From Acidimicrobiia bacterium (lineage in GTDB: Bacteria > Actinomycetota > Acidimicrobiia > Spongiisociales > UBA5794), in the NCBI GenBank assembly GCA_013003515.1, contig JABDIW010000143.1, forward strand, positions 1 to 9,172: a stretch of 9,172 bases of DNA. The letters are read 5' to 3'. The notes under the pieces are model-generated. The model made no database searches, had not been told where the DNA came from, and saw nothing but the letters and a program-made list of their open reading frames with translations. The translations under genes and the position numbers were made by a program. Positions 1-6,497 of this stretch are shown here, in pieces; within the stretch, counting starts at the first letter, position 1, and every line of letters begins with the position of its first letter.

Positions 1-293
1 GACGTGGCGAAGTGGTCGTGCCAGAACCACACCAGCCGTTCCCGTAGCGGGGTGGTGGATCCGACGAGCTGCTCGAACCAGAAGCGGAGCCCTTCATCCT
101 CCGAGCCGGGAGTGCGGCCGGCCTCGACGTCGGGAGGGGGGTCGACTGCGGGTGGCGTTGCTTCGGGCGTGGTCAGGTCGAGCATCCCGGCAACAGCCGC
201 GGTGGCGTCATCGAAACGCTCCACGAGGTCGGGGCGCGGGCCAAACCCAAGCCGCCGGACGACATGAGACACCCTTTCACGGTTCGAAACCAT
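1..293 (-). CDS. DUF1800 family protein, N-terminal part (runs off left edge)
   Basis: Reading the minus strand from an ATG at 293-291 gives an open frame of 97 codons that continues past base 1. It begins MVSNRERVSHVVRRLGFGPR, and the visible part ends in LVWFWHDHFATS. Both match the DUF1800 pattern: an N-terminal 'H-x-x-RR-x-GFGP' helix, then 'L-x-E-x-x-x-x-FWH-x-HFATS'. DUF1800 proteins are usually 400-600 residues, so only about a fifth is present. Their biochemical role is not established; they are often encoded next to a DUF1501 protein, which would lie outside this window. Residues 40-68 are rich in Pro, Asp and Glu, a variable linker in the family. No signal peptide is visible. No Shine-Dalgarno sequence precedes the ATG, so the message may be leaderless; an in-frame GTG at 272-270 is an alternative start. 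The family call is from recognised motifs; the start is less certain. Confidence 0.8.
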   Translation of the reverse strand, partial: MVSNRERVSHVVRRLGFGPRPDLVERFDDATAAVAGMLDLTTPEATPPAVDPPPDVEAGRTPGSEDEGLRFWFEQLVGSTTPLRERLVWFWHDHFAT

Positions 294-605
294 GAGGCCA
301 TCGTGGCTAGGTGATGTTCGAGAAGTGTGAGAGACGGGTTCGGGTTCTGCGGTCACCCGAGAGCGTCGAACACCGTTCGGGTGTGGGCGTGTCCGAACGT
401 CCGGGCCCAGACGTGTACTCCGTAGGCTCGATCTCGCTGCCGGAACCGAGCTGTGGGGAGACGTCCTCCGGCTCGTTGACCATGCGGGACTCTGAGGAGA
501 AATCGATGGCCTCAACGACCCTGTCGGTGTCGGCTGACTGCCCGACCGCCACCGGGTACGCGAATTCGCCATAGGCGTTACCGAGGCCGGCTGCCAAGTG
601 TGGAT
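294..605. other. Gap without a convincing gene
   Basis: This roughly 310-base stretch separates the second CNNM-type gene from the DUF1800 gene and should hold the latter's promoter, though I see no good -10/-35 pair. Two overlapping open frames exist: minus 597-307 (TTG start, 96 residues) and plus 311-574 (GTG start, 87 residues). By my hand count roughly three quarters of codons end in G or C in each, lower than the flanking genes appear and no better in one frame than the other. Neither product has a recognisable motif, hydrophobic segment or good ribosome binding site. The minus frame is the slightly better candidate, because it follows the upstream gene on the same strand. A short inverted repeat (CGTTCGG at 374-380, CCGAACG at 393-399) has no adjacent T-run and is too weak to call a terminator. 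Confidence 0.5.
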
Positions 606-1973
606 CTAGTGGCTTGGAGCAGTGTCGCCGGTGTCGGGCCCGTCGGTCGGCACGGGGAGCCTGGTGACGCGGATCTGAGTCAGCTTGTAGGCGTCGACGG
701 ATTCGACCGTGAGCTCGTGGCCCTGTGACTCGACTCGAGTTCCCACGGGGGGAAGCGTGCCGGTCTCTGCCAGGACGAGGCCGGCGAGGGTTGTCACTCC
801 GCCGGGCTGGAATGAGTATCCGTAGTCCTCGAACAACTCGGCGAGCGTTGTCTCACCATCGAGCGTGACGGATCCGTCGTCGTGGACGACCGCCGGGAGG
901 TCGTGGTCTCCCGCCGGGTCGTCGATCACCTCGGAGATGATGTCGTCGAGCGTGACGAGCCCGATCGTGCCCCCGAGCTCGTCGACCACCAGTGCGGCGT
1001 GGATCCGTTCATTCCGGAACCGGGCGAGGAGGACGTCGGCACTCGTCTTGCCACCCACGGTGGGAAGCCGCCGGACGATCGTCGTGAGATCGATCGGATC
1101 GTCGGACTGGCTGACTCGCACGAAGTCCTTCACGTGCAGGAGGCCGATGACATGGTCGAGATCGTCGACGAACACGGGATAGCGCGAGGTGGGCGACGCC
1201 TCGATCTGCGCGGCGATGTCCGTTCGGTCGGCATCGTGGTCGATCGCCCGAATGTTGCCGCGGGACGTCATCAGTTCGTCGGCGGTGAGGTCTTCGAGCT
1301 CGAAGATGTTGTGGATGATCTCGCGCTGGAGCTCCGGGAGGACGCCGCCATCGGCCGACTCGGCGGTGACGATGGCGAGCTCCTCCGAGCTGTATAGCGA
1401 GAGCGTCGTGTCGGGCTCGGGGATGCGGAGCAGACGCATGAGCGACAACGCCATCCAGTTGAGGAATGCGACCGCCGGACGGAAGAGGAGGCTGAACGTT
1501 CGCATCACTCGACTGACCCGGACGCTGGTGTCCTCGGGCTGGGACAGCGCCAGCGCCTTCGGGATCATCTCGCCGAGGACGACATGCAGGTACGTGATGA
1601 TGCTGAGTGCCACAACGAAGCCGACCGTGTGCGCCGCCGTCTCTGACAGCCCGAGCGACTCGAACGGGTCGTACAGCCAGTGGGCGATGGCGGGCTCGCC
1701 GTACATGCCGAGACCGATCGAGGCCAGGGTGATGCCGAGCTGGGCCACGGCGATGTAGCTGTCCTTTCCGGCGGGCCGATCAAAGACACCAAGGAGCCAG
1801 CGGGCGCCACGGGTGCCTTCGTTCGCCAGTGCGTTGATGCGCGATCGGCGGCTGGCGACGAGCGAGAACTCGGCGGCCACGAACACGCCGTTGACGGCAA
1901 CGAGTGCGATGACGGCGACGATCGGTAGGACCACACCGGTCACGAGGTTGACGCCGAGCACGGGAAGGCTCAT
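606..1973 (-). CDS. CNNM/CorC-type (HlyC/CorC) membrane protein, second of tandem pair
   Basis: A 455-residue membrane protein of the family annotated as 'hemolysin family' or CNNM/CorC, implicated in divalent cation (Mg2+ or Co2+) homeostasis. Domains in order: DUF21/CNNM transmembrane domain (about 10-185), with the first helix leading into 'NGVFVAAEFSLVASRRSRI' and the conserved helix ending 'VVLGEMIPKALAL' (131-143); a CBS pair (about 233-352) with 'SRYPVF', 'VIGLLHVKDF' and 'DELGGTIGLVTLDDI'; and a C-terminal CorC_HlyC domain (about 362-438). The length is typical of the family. I start it at the ATG at 1973-1971 (MSLPVLGV) because it has a strong GGAGGAGG sequence just upstream and overlaps the previous stop as ATGA. 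The frame stays open to 2174, but that extension is Arg/Pro/His-rich and is the shadow of the upstream gene. It is surely co-translated with its upstream paralogue. Substrate and transport direction cannot be read from sequence. Confidence 0.93.
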   Translation of the reverse strand: MSLPVLGVNLVTGVVLPIVAVIALVAVNGVFVAAEFSLVASRRSRINALANEGTRGARWLLGVFDRPAGKDSYIAVAQLGITLASIGLGMYGEPAIAHWLYDPFESLGLSETAAHTVGFVVALSIITYLHVVLGEMIPKALALSQPEDTSVRVSRVMRTFSLLFRPAVAFLNWMALSLMRLLRIPEPDTTLSLYSSEELAIVTAESADGGVLPELQREIIHNIFELEDLTADELMTSRGNIRAIDHDADRTDIAAQIEASPTSRYPVFVDDLDHVIGLLHVKDFVRVSQSDDPIDLTTIVRRLPTVGGKTSADVLLARFRNERIHAALVVDELGGTIGLVTLDDIISEVIDDPAGDHDLPAVVHDDGSVTLDGETTLAELFEDYGYSFQPGGVTTLAGLVLAETGTLPPVGTRVESQGHELTVESVDAYKLTQIRVTRLPVPTDGPDTGDTAPSH

Positions 1974-3325
1974 GCGGGGTCCTCCTCCGCCTCGGCGGCG
2001 GGGAGGGCGAAGCTCACCCGCTCGACAAGGGTGCCGTCGACAGAGTCGACCCGGAGCGACGGGTGTTGCCCGCGGGAATCGGGGCCGGTGCCGCTCTCCG
2101 TCCCGGCATGCATCGCCTCGGTGATGAGCGGGACCGTGTCGCCCACGGCGGGAAGGCGCCCGAGGTGTTGCCACACGTAGCCGCTGACGGTGTCGGCCCG
2201 GTCGACGGGGAGGGCCAGCCTGAAGCGCTCGTTGAGGACCGTCAGCAACACATCACCGCGCACCGACACGGTGGAGTCGGTGACCTCGATTGGATCGGGC
2301 TCGTCGTCGAACTCGTCGTAGAACTCGCCGAAGACCTCCTCGATGGCGTCCTCACGGGTGACCATGCCGGAGATCGTCCCGAACTCGTTCACCACGAACG
2401 CGACGTGGATGCCCTGGTGGGCGAAGGCGTTCATCAGCGCCGGGACCTCGAAAACCTCGCTGACGACCATCGGCTCTTCGGGGATGTCGCCTACGGTCGC
2501 CGCCGTGCCCGTCTCGTTGGCGAGGAAGAGGTCGCGGAGGGTGACGAGACCGACGATCTCCTCGCCGTCTTCGGTGACGGGGAAGCGCGAATACGGGCTG
2601 GCCGAGAATTCCTCCAGGGCATCGGCGATCGGCGTCGAAGCGTCGATCGTGACGAGTCGGCGACGCGGCGTCATGATCTCGCGCACGACCCGATTGGTGA
2701 CCGAGAGCGCGCCAGTCAGCATCCTGCGCTCGTCCGAGTCGATCAGCCCGCCGGCCGCACTGTCCCGGTATAGACCAGCGAGCTCTGTCGGCGAGTGGAC
2801 GTGGGAGTGGGAGTGGTCGATGTGGAGCCCCAGCCGGCGCATGATGGCGAAGGCGGATCCGTTGAAGACCGTGACGAGCGGCCGCAACAACCACTGACTG
2901 ATCCGTAGCGGCCGGAGCGTCGCCATTGCCAGCGTCTCGGGATACCGAAGTGCAACGGTCTTCGGTAGCAGCTCGCCGAGCACGACTTGTAGCGCCGTGA
3001 TGAACAGCAGCACGACGATGACGGCGATCGTGCGGCTTGCGCTTCCGAATCGGTCCTCGAGCAGCGGGACGAGCTGGGCCTGGCCGTAGGCACCTGCGAC
3101 GATGCTCGACAGGGTGATGCCGATCTGGCAGGCGGCGACATAGTTGTCGAGCCGCTTGGGGTCCTGAAGGATCTCCAGGAGGCCTGCAGCCGGCCCGCTC
3201 CCCGCCGCCGCGGTCTCCTGGACGCGCGACCGCCGCGAGCCCACGGTGGCGAACTCCGCACCGACGTAGAGCGCGTTGAATCCCACCATGACGAGGATGA
3301 GCAGCAGTACGACCACGACGTTCAT
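1970..3325 (-). CDS. CNNM/CorC-type (HlyC/CorC) membrane protein, first of tandem pair
   Basis: A 451-residue paralogue of the following gene with the same order of domains: DUF21/CNNM membrane domain (about 1-165), with helix 1 at 3-22 followed by 'GAEFATVGSRRSRV' and the signature 'VVLGELLPKTVALRYPE' (114-130); a CBS pair (about 216-332) with 'SRFPV', 'IVGLVTLRDLF' and 'NEFGTISGMVTREDAIEEVFGE'; and a CorC_HlyC domain (about 346-440). Known members act in divalent cation homeostasis. Two features are unusual: a His-rich stretch at residues 168-177 (five His in ten residues) between the membrane and CBS domains, and a hydrophilic insertion (about 405-422) in the last domain. The ATG at 3325-3323 has no clear Shine-Dalgarno sequence. 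A TACGAT box on the minus strand (3341-3336) lies 10 bases before it and could be the -10 of a near-leaderless transcript. The stop overlaps the next start by four bases. Confidence 0.93.
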   Translation of the reverse strand: MNVVVVLLLILVMVGFNALYVGAEFATVGSRRSRVQETAAAGSGPAAGLLEILQDPKRLDNYVAACQIGITLSSIVAGAYGQAQLVPLLEDRFGSASRTIAVIVVLLFITALQVVLGELLPKTVALRYPETLAMATLRPLRISQWLLRPLVTVFNGSAFAIMRRLGLHIDHSHSHVHSPTELAGLYRDSAAGGLIDSDERRMLTGALSVTNRVVREIMTPRRRLVTIDASTPIADALEEFSASPYSRFPVTEDGEEIVGLVTLRDLFLANETGTAATVGDIPEEPMVVSEVFEVPALMNAFAHQGIHVAFVVNEFGTISGMVTREDAIEEVFGEFYDEFDDEPDPIEVTDSTVSVRGDVLLTVLNERFRLALPVDRADTVSGYVWQHLGRLPAVGDTVPLITEAMHAGTESGTGPDSRGQHPSLRVDSVDGTLVERVSFALPAAEAEEDPA

Positions 3326-3335
3326 TCGGGGGTCG

Positions 3336-3341
3336 ATCGTA
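3336..3341 (-). promoter_or_regulatory. Candidate -10 box for the CNNM gene pair
   Basis: The minus strand reads TACGAT ten bases upstream of the ATG at 3325, a one-mismatch fit to TATAAT-like actinobacterial -10 boxes (TAnnnT). The start would be nearly leaderless, which would fit the absent Shine-Dalgarno sequence. No good -35 hexamer is visible at 16-18 bases, so this is a weak call. Confidence 0.2.
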
Positions 3342-3410
3342 CCGACGCTGCCGGAGACCCCGCGTCACCGGCTCCGGCCGGGGGCCGTTCGTGCCTCATT
3401 GCGGCCTTCG

Positions 3411-3845
3411 TTATCGCTCGGGACCTGCCGACCACGGGCGACGCAGGGTTTCCTGCCCGTGTCCCCCGCGGCGAAGGTCGGTGACCATCGTGAGTGCCCG
3501 AATCGCCCATGCCATGAGAGCCACCGACAGCACCACTCCCATCAGGCCGACCCAGCCTGGCGCACCCAGCGCCCGGGCGGACCCCGTGGCGAAGCCGGGA
3601 GAGGCTGCCGCCCCCAACATGACCGCAGCCAGATGGCGCGATCCGGACCGGATGCGGGGAGCCAGCAGGAGACCGGCAACCGCCCACGTGATGACTATCG
3701 CAGTCATCCACGGGAGCCACGAAGGTGCAGCCGGCTGCGACGAAACCGCCGATACCAGCCCGTGATACGAGACCATGGCGGCGACCATCGAGGCCGCAAC
3801 AGCGACCGGGCGACGGCGGGGGAGATCCAGAACGGCGGCGATCAT
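3411..3845 (-). CDS. Small predicted four-helix membrane protein, unknown function
   Basis: A 144-residue Ala/Val-rich protein that I do not assign to a family. Hydrophobic segments lie at about 13-34, 43-62, 71-90 (weaker) and 96-117, giving three or four membrane helices. Short basic stretches flank them ('PRRRP', 'RIRSGSRH', 'DLRRGG'), and the C-terminal tail of about 25 residues is hydrophilic and basic. The ATG at 3845-3843 follows GAAGGACC, an acceptable though closely spaced ribosome binding site. The gene is divergent from the PAP2-like/kinase gene, with 75 bases between the starts, and lies 85 bases upstream of the CNNM pair on the same strand, so it could be transcribed with that pair. 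The hydrophobic pattern and the ribosome binding site argue for a real gene. Confidence 0.65.
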   Translation of the reverse strand: MIAAVLDLPRRRPVAVAASMVAAMVSYHGLVSAVSSQPAAPSWLPWMTAIVITWAVAGLLLAPRIRSGSRHLAAVMLGAAASPGFATGSARALGAPGWVGLMGVVLSVALMAWAIRALTMVTDLRRGGHGQETLRRPWSAGPER

Positions 3846-3920
3846 GGTCCTTCGACGTCCGAGCTTACGGCCCTACGCCCCGTCTCGACGCCCCTGTAGC
3901 CTCGAAGCGGGAGGAGAGGC
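3846..3920. promoter_or_regulatory. Divergent intergenic region, putative back-to-back promoters
   Basis: These 75 bases separate the start codons of the minus-strand membrane protein and the plus-strand PAP2-like/kinase gene, so promoters for both directions are expected here or just inside the genes. A minus-strand TAAGCT (3867-3862) and a plus-strand TAGCCT (3897-3902) fit the TAnnnT -10 pattern, but neither has a convincing -35 element. A strong ribosome binding site, GGGAGGAGAGG, lies at about 3909-3919 for the plus-strand gene. I see no clear operator palindrome. Confidence 0.3.
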
Positions 3921-5651
3921 ATGACCGAAGACCCGACGACTCCGGACCCCCGTCTGGAGGACCTCGACGAGCTGGGTGAGCGACGTGTCATGTCGATCGC
4001 CGGTGTCCGTCTCGCCGGGCGCCGCCGTCGCCCCTCCGGAGAGCGGGCGCCGCTGCCCCGTCAGTGGGATCGGGTCGGCATCATCTGGCTGGTTGTTGCG
4101 GGCGCCGTCATTGCGCTGTGGGCGCTGTTGTTCACGCTGCCGGCAACGGTCGAGTGGTGGACGCTGCGTGACGTGGACCTGGCGCAGGCTGTGGCCCGCA
4201 ATCGCAGCGACGGTGTCACCGACGTCACCCAGGCGCTGAATGCCCTCGGCTCGGAGTGGACGATCCGCACTCTCCGGGTCGGCCTCGTGCTCGCCCTGGT
4301 GCTGTTCAAGGAATGGCGCCGCCTGTTCGTGGCGCTGGGATCGATTCTCATCCTCGAGATCGTCGTGAACACCATCAAGGTCAACACGGCCCGTCCCCGT
4401 CCCTATGTCATCGCTCTGGCGCCGTGGGACGGCTGGTCTCATCCGTCGCGGCCGGTGGCCGCTCTCGCTGCCACGCTGGCGATCATCGGGATCGCTCTGA
4501 TCCCGATAGGGGTGTGGCGGAAACGTTTCATGATCGCGGCGGCTCTCGCCGTCGTTCTCCTCGGCGTCTCCAACGTGTATCTGGGCGTCGATCACGCCAC
4601 CGATGTGATCGTTGCCGGCTTCTTCGGCGCTGCGCTTCCTCTGCTTGCCTACCGGTTCCTGGTGCCCGAAGGGGTCTTCCCGCTGACCTATGGCCGGGGA
4701 ACCAAGGCCCATGTCGACATCGGTGGTGCACGCGGCGACGCGCTGCGGCTGGCGGTTGGCGAACGGCTCGATGTCGAAGTCCTGAGCATCGAGAAGTTCG
4801 GAACCGAGGCGTCGGGCGGCTCCACTCCGTTGCTGATCACGTGTCAGGACGTCGATGGCGAGCGGCAGCTCTTCGCCAAGCTGTACACCCAGATCCACCT
4901 GCGTTCGGACCGCTGGTACAAGTACGGGCGGACGTTGCTCTACGGGTCGCTCGAAGACGAAGTCCGCTGGCTGTCGGTGAAGCGACTGGCGGAGCACGAG
5001 GACTACATGATGCGGATCATGCGCGACGCCGGCATCCCCGTGCCCGAGTCCCACGGCTACGTCACCATCACCCCTGAGCGGGAGTATCTGATCATCACCG
5101 AGTTCCTTGCCGGGGCCAAAGAGATCGGCAAAGAGCCCGTCACCGAGGAAGTGATCGACGCTGCACTCGAGGCGGTCAGGGCGATGTGGGACGGGGCGGT
5201 TGCCCACCGTGACATCAAACCCGGCAACGTGATGGTTTCGAACGGCCGGGTCTTCCTCATCGACACCGCGTTCGGCATCGCCCAGCCCTCGGCGTGGAGA
5301 GAAGCCGTCGATCTCGCCAACATGCTGTTGATCCTCGGCCTCTATGCCGACCCCGAGCACGTGTACCGGCGAGCGTTGCTGCGATTCGCTCACCACGATG
5401 TCGCCGAAGCCTTTGCCGCCACCCGGGCCATCACCATTCCCACCCAGCTCAAACGACTGCTCAAGGCCCATGAGGCGAAGACAGGTGTCGACCTGGTGGA
5501 GTACTTCGACGACATCACACCTGACTGTGAGCCGATCTCGGTCCAGCGATGGAGCACCAAACGGGTCGCCCTGTGGGGCGCCACCATCCTGGGCGCGATG
5601 ACGGCCCTGTCGCTCGTCATCGACAATGTGATGGGGCAGGGATTCCTGTGA
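3921..5651 (+). CDS. Degenerate PAP2-like membrane domain fused to a protein-kinase-fold domain
   Basis: A 576-residue fusion. Residues 1-50 are an Arg-rich cytoplasmic tail. Six predicted helices follow (about 53-75, 117-131, 134-150, 180-199, 203-220, 228-248), arranged as in PAP2 lipid phosphatases. Motif 1 is intact: K-x6-RP from K153 to R160-P161. Motif 2, normally PSGH, reads PSRP (175-178). Motif 3, normally S-R-x5-H-x3-D, reads S217-N218-x5-D224-x3-D228, so both catalytic His and the motif 3 Arg are missing. Residues about 283-535 form a kinase fold: candidate ATP lysine K320 (LFAKLY), helix-C Glu near 345-347, catalytic loop HRDIKPGN (429-436) and metal site D448 in LIDTAFG. This resembles Rio/lipopolysaccharide-kinase-like enzymes and looks active. 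A last helix (about 547-567) anchors the end. N-in topology puts the kinase in the cytoplasm and the PAP2 pocket outside. Substrate unknown. A strong ribosome binding site supports the ATG. Confidence 0.88.
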   Translation: MTEDPTTPDPRLEDLDELGERRVMSIAGVRLAGRRRRPSGERAPLPRQWDRVGIIWLVVAGAVIALWALLFTLPATVEWWTLRDVDLAQAVARNRSDGVTDVTQALNALGSEWTIRTLRVGLVLALVLFKEWRRLFVALGSILILEIVVNTIKVNTARPRPYVIALAPWDGWSHPSRPVAALAATLAIIGIALIPIGVWRKRFMIAAALAVVLLGVSNVYLGVDHATDVIVAGFFGAALPLLAYRFLVPEGVFPLTYGRGTKAHVDIGGARGDALRLAVGERLDVEVLSIEKFGTEASGGSTPLLITCQDVDGERQLFAKLYTQIHLRSDRWYKYGRTLLYGSLEDEVRWLSVKRLAEHEDYMMRIMRDAGIPVPESHGYVTITPEREYLIITEFLAGAKEIGKEPVTEEVIDAALEAVRAMWDGAVAHRDIKPGNVMVSNGRVFLIDTAFGIAQPSAWREAVDLANMLLILGLYADPEHVYRRALLRFAHHDVAEAFAATRAITIPTQLKRLLKAHEAKTGVDLVEYFDDITPDCEPISVQRWSTKRVALWGATILGAMTALSLVIDNVMGQGFL

Positions 5652-6496
5652 GACGCGGCGTCCTGCTTCTCGTTGTGTTGACCCTGTTGACCAGCGCGTG
5701 TGCTTCACAACTGGGCCGTCGCGCCCCGCGGTGTTCCGACAGCCGCACCACCCCGTCGGGTGAGGTCGTCCTCCAGGCACAGGCGGTCCAGGAGGCCGAG
5801 TGGGGGCCATGTCTCAACGATCTGCCGGTGGGGTGGGAGTACGAGCATCAGGAGCACAAGCTGGGTGAGGCCCGCTTCTGGCTGGACTCCGACCGGATGG
5901 GCGACCGATTCGTCACGGTGCGCCTGGTCGAGTCCTGCGACGTCAGCGGTGCGACCGCCGCCGATGAGTCTCACCCCGCCATCGACCGGTTCGTTATCGA
6001 GAATCGCGTCGATAGGGACGTCCCGGTTGTCATCATCCCGCTAGGCGATCGCCCCCGGACCTACGCCATCGCCATCCAGGTACTCATCGACGGACAACCG
6101 ATCGATGGGCGGGTCATCGATGTGACCATCGACGATTCAGCCGGGCCGGAGCGCATCGCCGAACGTCGCGAAGCGGCGTTCGCACAGGGCGCGGCCGTGG
6201 TGGTGGTCGACGACCTGGACGTCGAGGAGAACACGGCGACGCTGATTCTGAACCGAGGCGACGACCCGGAGCGGATCGACGTCGACGATCTCGAAGAGCT
6301 GCTGTCCGATGATCTCGAACCGATCTCGTATCGGGCCACCTGGTTCCACGTGTTCGAGGGTGGCTGCATCATCTATGAGATCGAGGCCGACGGCCCGGGG
6401 TCCGACACGGTCATCGCCGACCTCGACCGGGCGCTCGGGTTCTACGACCTCGAAGCGCTGCGCGACTACGGGCGCAGCCAGGGCCTCGACTTCTGA
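5648..6496 (+). CDS. Probable lipoprotein of unknown family, coupled to the PAP2-like/kinase gene
   Basis: A 282-residue exported protein that I cannot assign to a family. The GTG at 5648-5650 overlaps the preceding stop (GTGA), so the two are translationally coupled; the frame is open upstream to 5549, but that part is the shadow of the kinase gene. The N terminus is a lipoprotein signal: RR, a hydrophobic core (about 5-14) and LLTSAC with Cys18 as the candidate lipidated residue. Thr at -3 is not the usual Leu, so a plain secretion signal is possible. The mature part is strongly acidic, particularly about 188-226, and has four more Cys (29, 55, 97, 240) that could pair outside the cell. The C-terminal part has the feature 'YRATWFHVFEGGCIIYEIEA' (228-247). 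It probably works at the outer face of the membrane, possibly with the membrane domain of the preceding gene's product; that partnership is inferred from coupling. Confidence 0.82.
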   Translation: MRRGVLLLVVLTLLTSACASQLGRRAPRCSDSRTTPSGEVVLQAQAVQEAEWGPCLNDLPVGWEYEHQEHKLGEARFWLDSDRMGDRFVTVRLVESCDVSGATAADESHPAIDRFVIENRVDRDVPVVIIPLGDRPRTYAIAIQVLIDGQPIDGRVIDVTIDDSAGPERIAERREAAFAQGAAVVVVDDLDVEENTATLILNRGDDPERIDVDDLEELLSDDLEPISYRATWFHVFEGGCIIYEIEADGPGSDTVIADLDRALGFYDLEALRDYGRSQGLDF

Positions 6497-6497
6497 C

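Noticed and set aside
4..267. An 87-residue plus-strand frame at the left edge
   Set aside because: It is Ser/Arg-rich and antisense to the frame that shows clear DUF1800 motifs.
1974..2174. N-terminal extension of the second CNNM-type gene back to 2174
   Set aside because: The extra 67 residues are Arg/Pro/His-rich and overlap the end of the first paralogue. The ATG at 1973 has a strong ribosome binding site, an ATGA overlap and the expected family N terminus.
2352..3368. A 338-residue minus-strand frame overlapping the first CNNM-type gene
   Set aside because: It is an Arg-rich out-of-frame shadow with no motif; the overlapping frame has full DUF21, CBS and CorC_HlyC signatures.
3375..3387. 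A GC-only hairpin (CGGCC-GGG-GGCCG) between the small membrane protein and the CNNM pair
   Set aside because: The stem is only five pairs and lacks a T-run on either strand. Such palindromes occur by chance in GC-rich DNA, so it cannot be called a terminator.
3873..5810. A 645-residue open frame on the minus strand opposite the PAP2-like/kinase gene
   Set aside because: Its product is low-complexity, rich in Asp, Gly, Arg, Gln and His, with no domain. The plus frame carries the kinase motifs, a strong ribosome binding site and membrane helices. Long antisense frames are expected in GC-rich genes.
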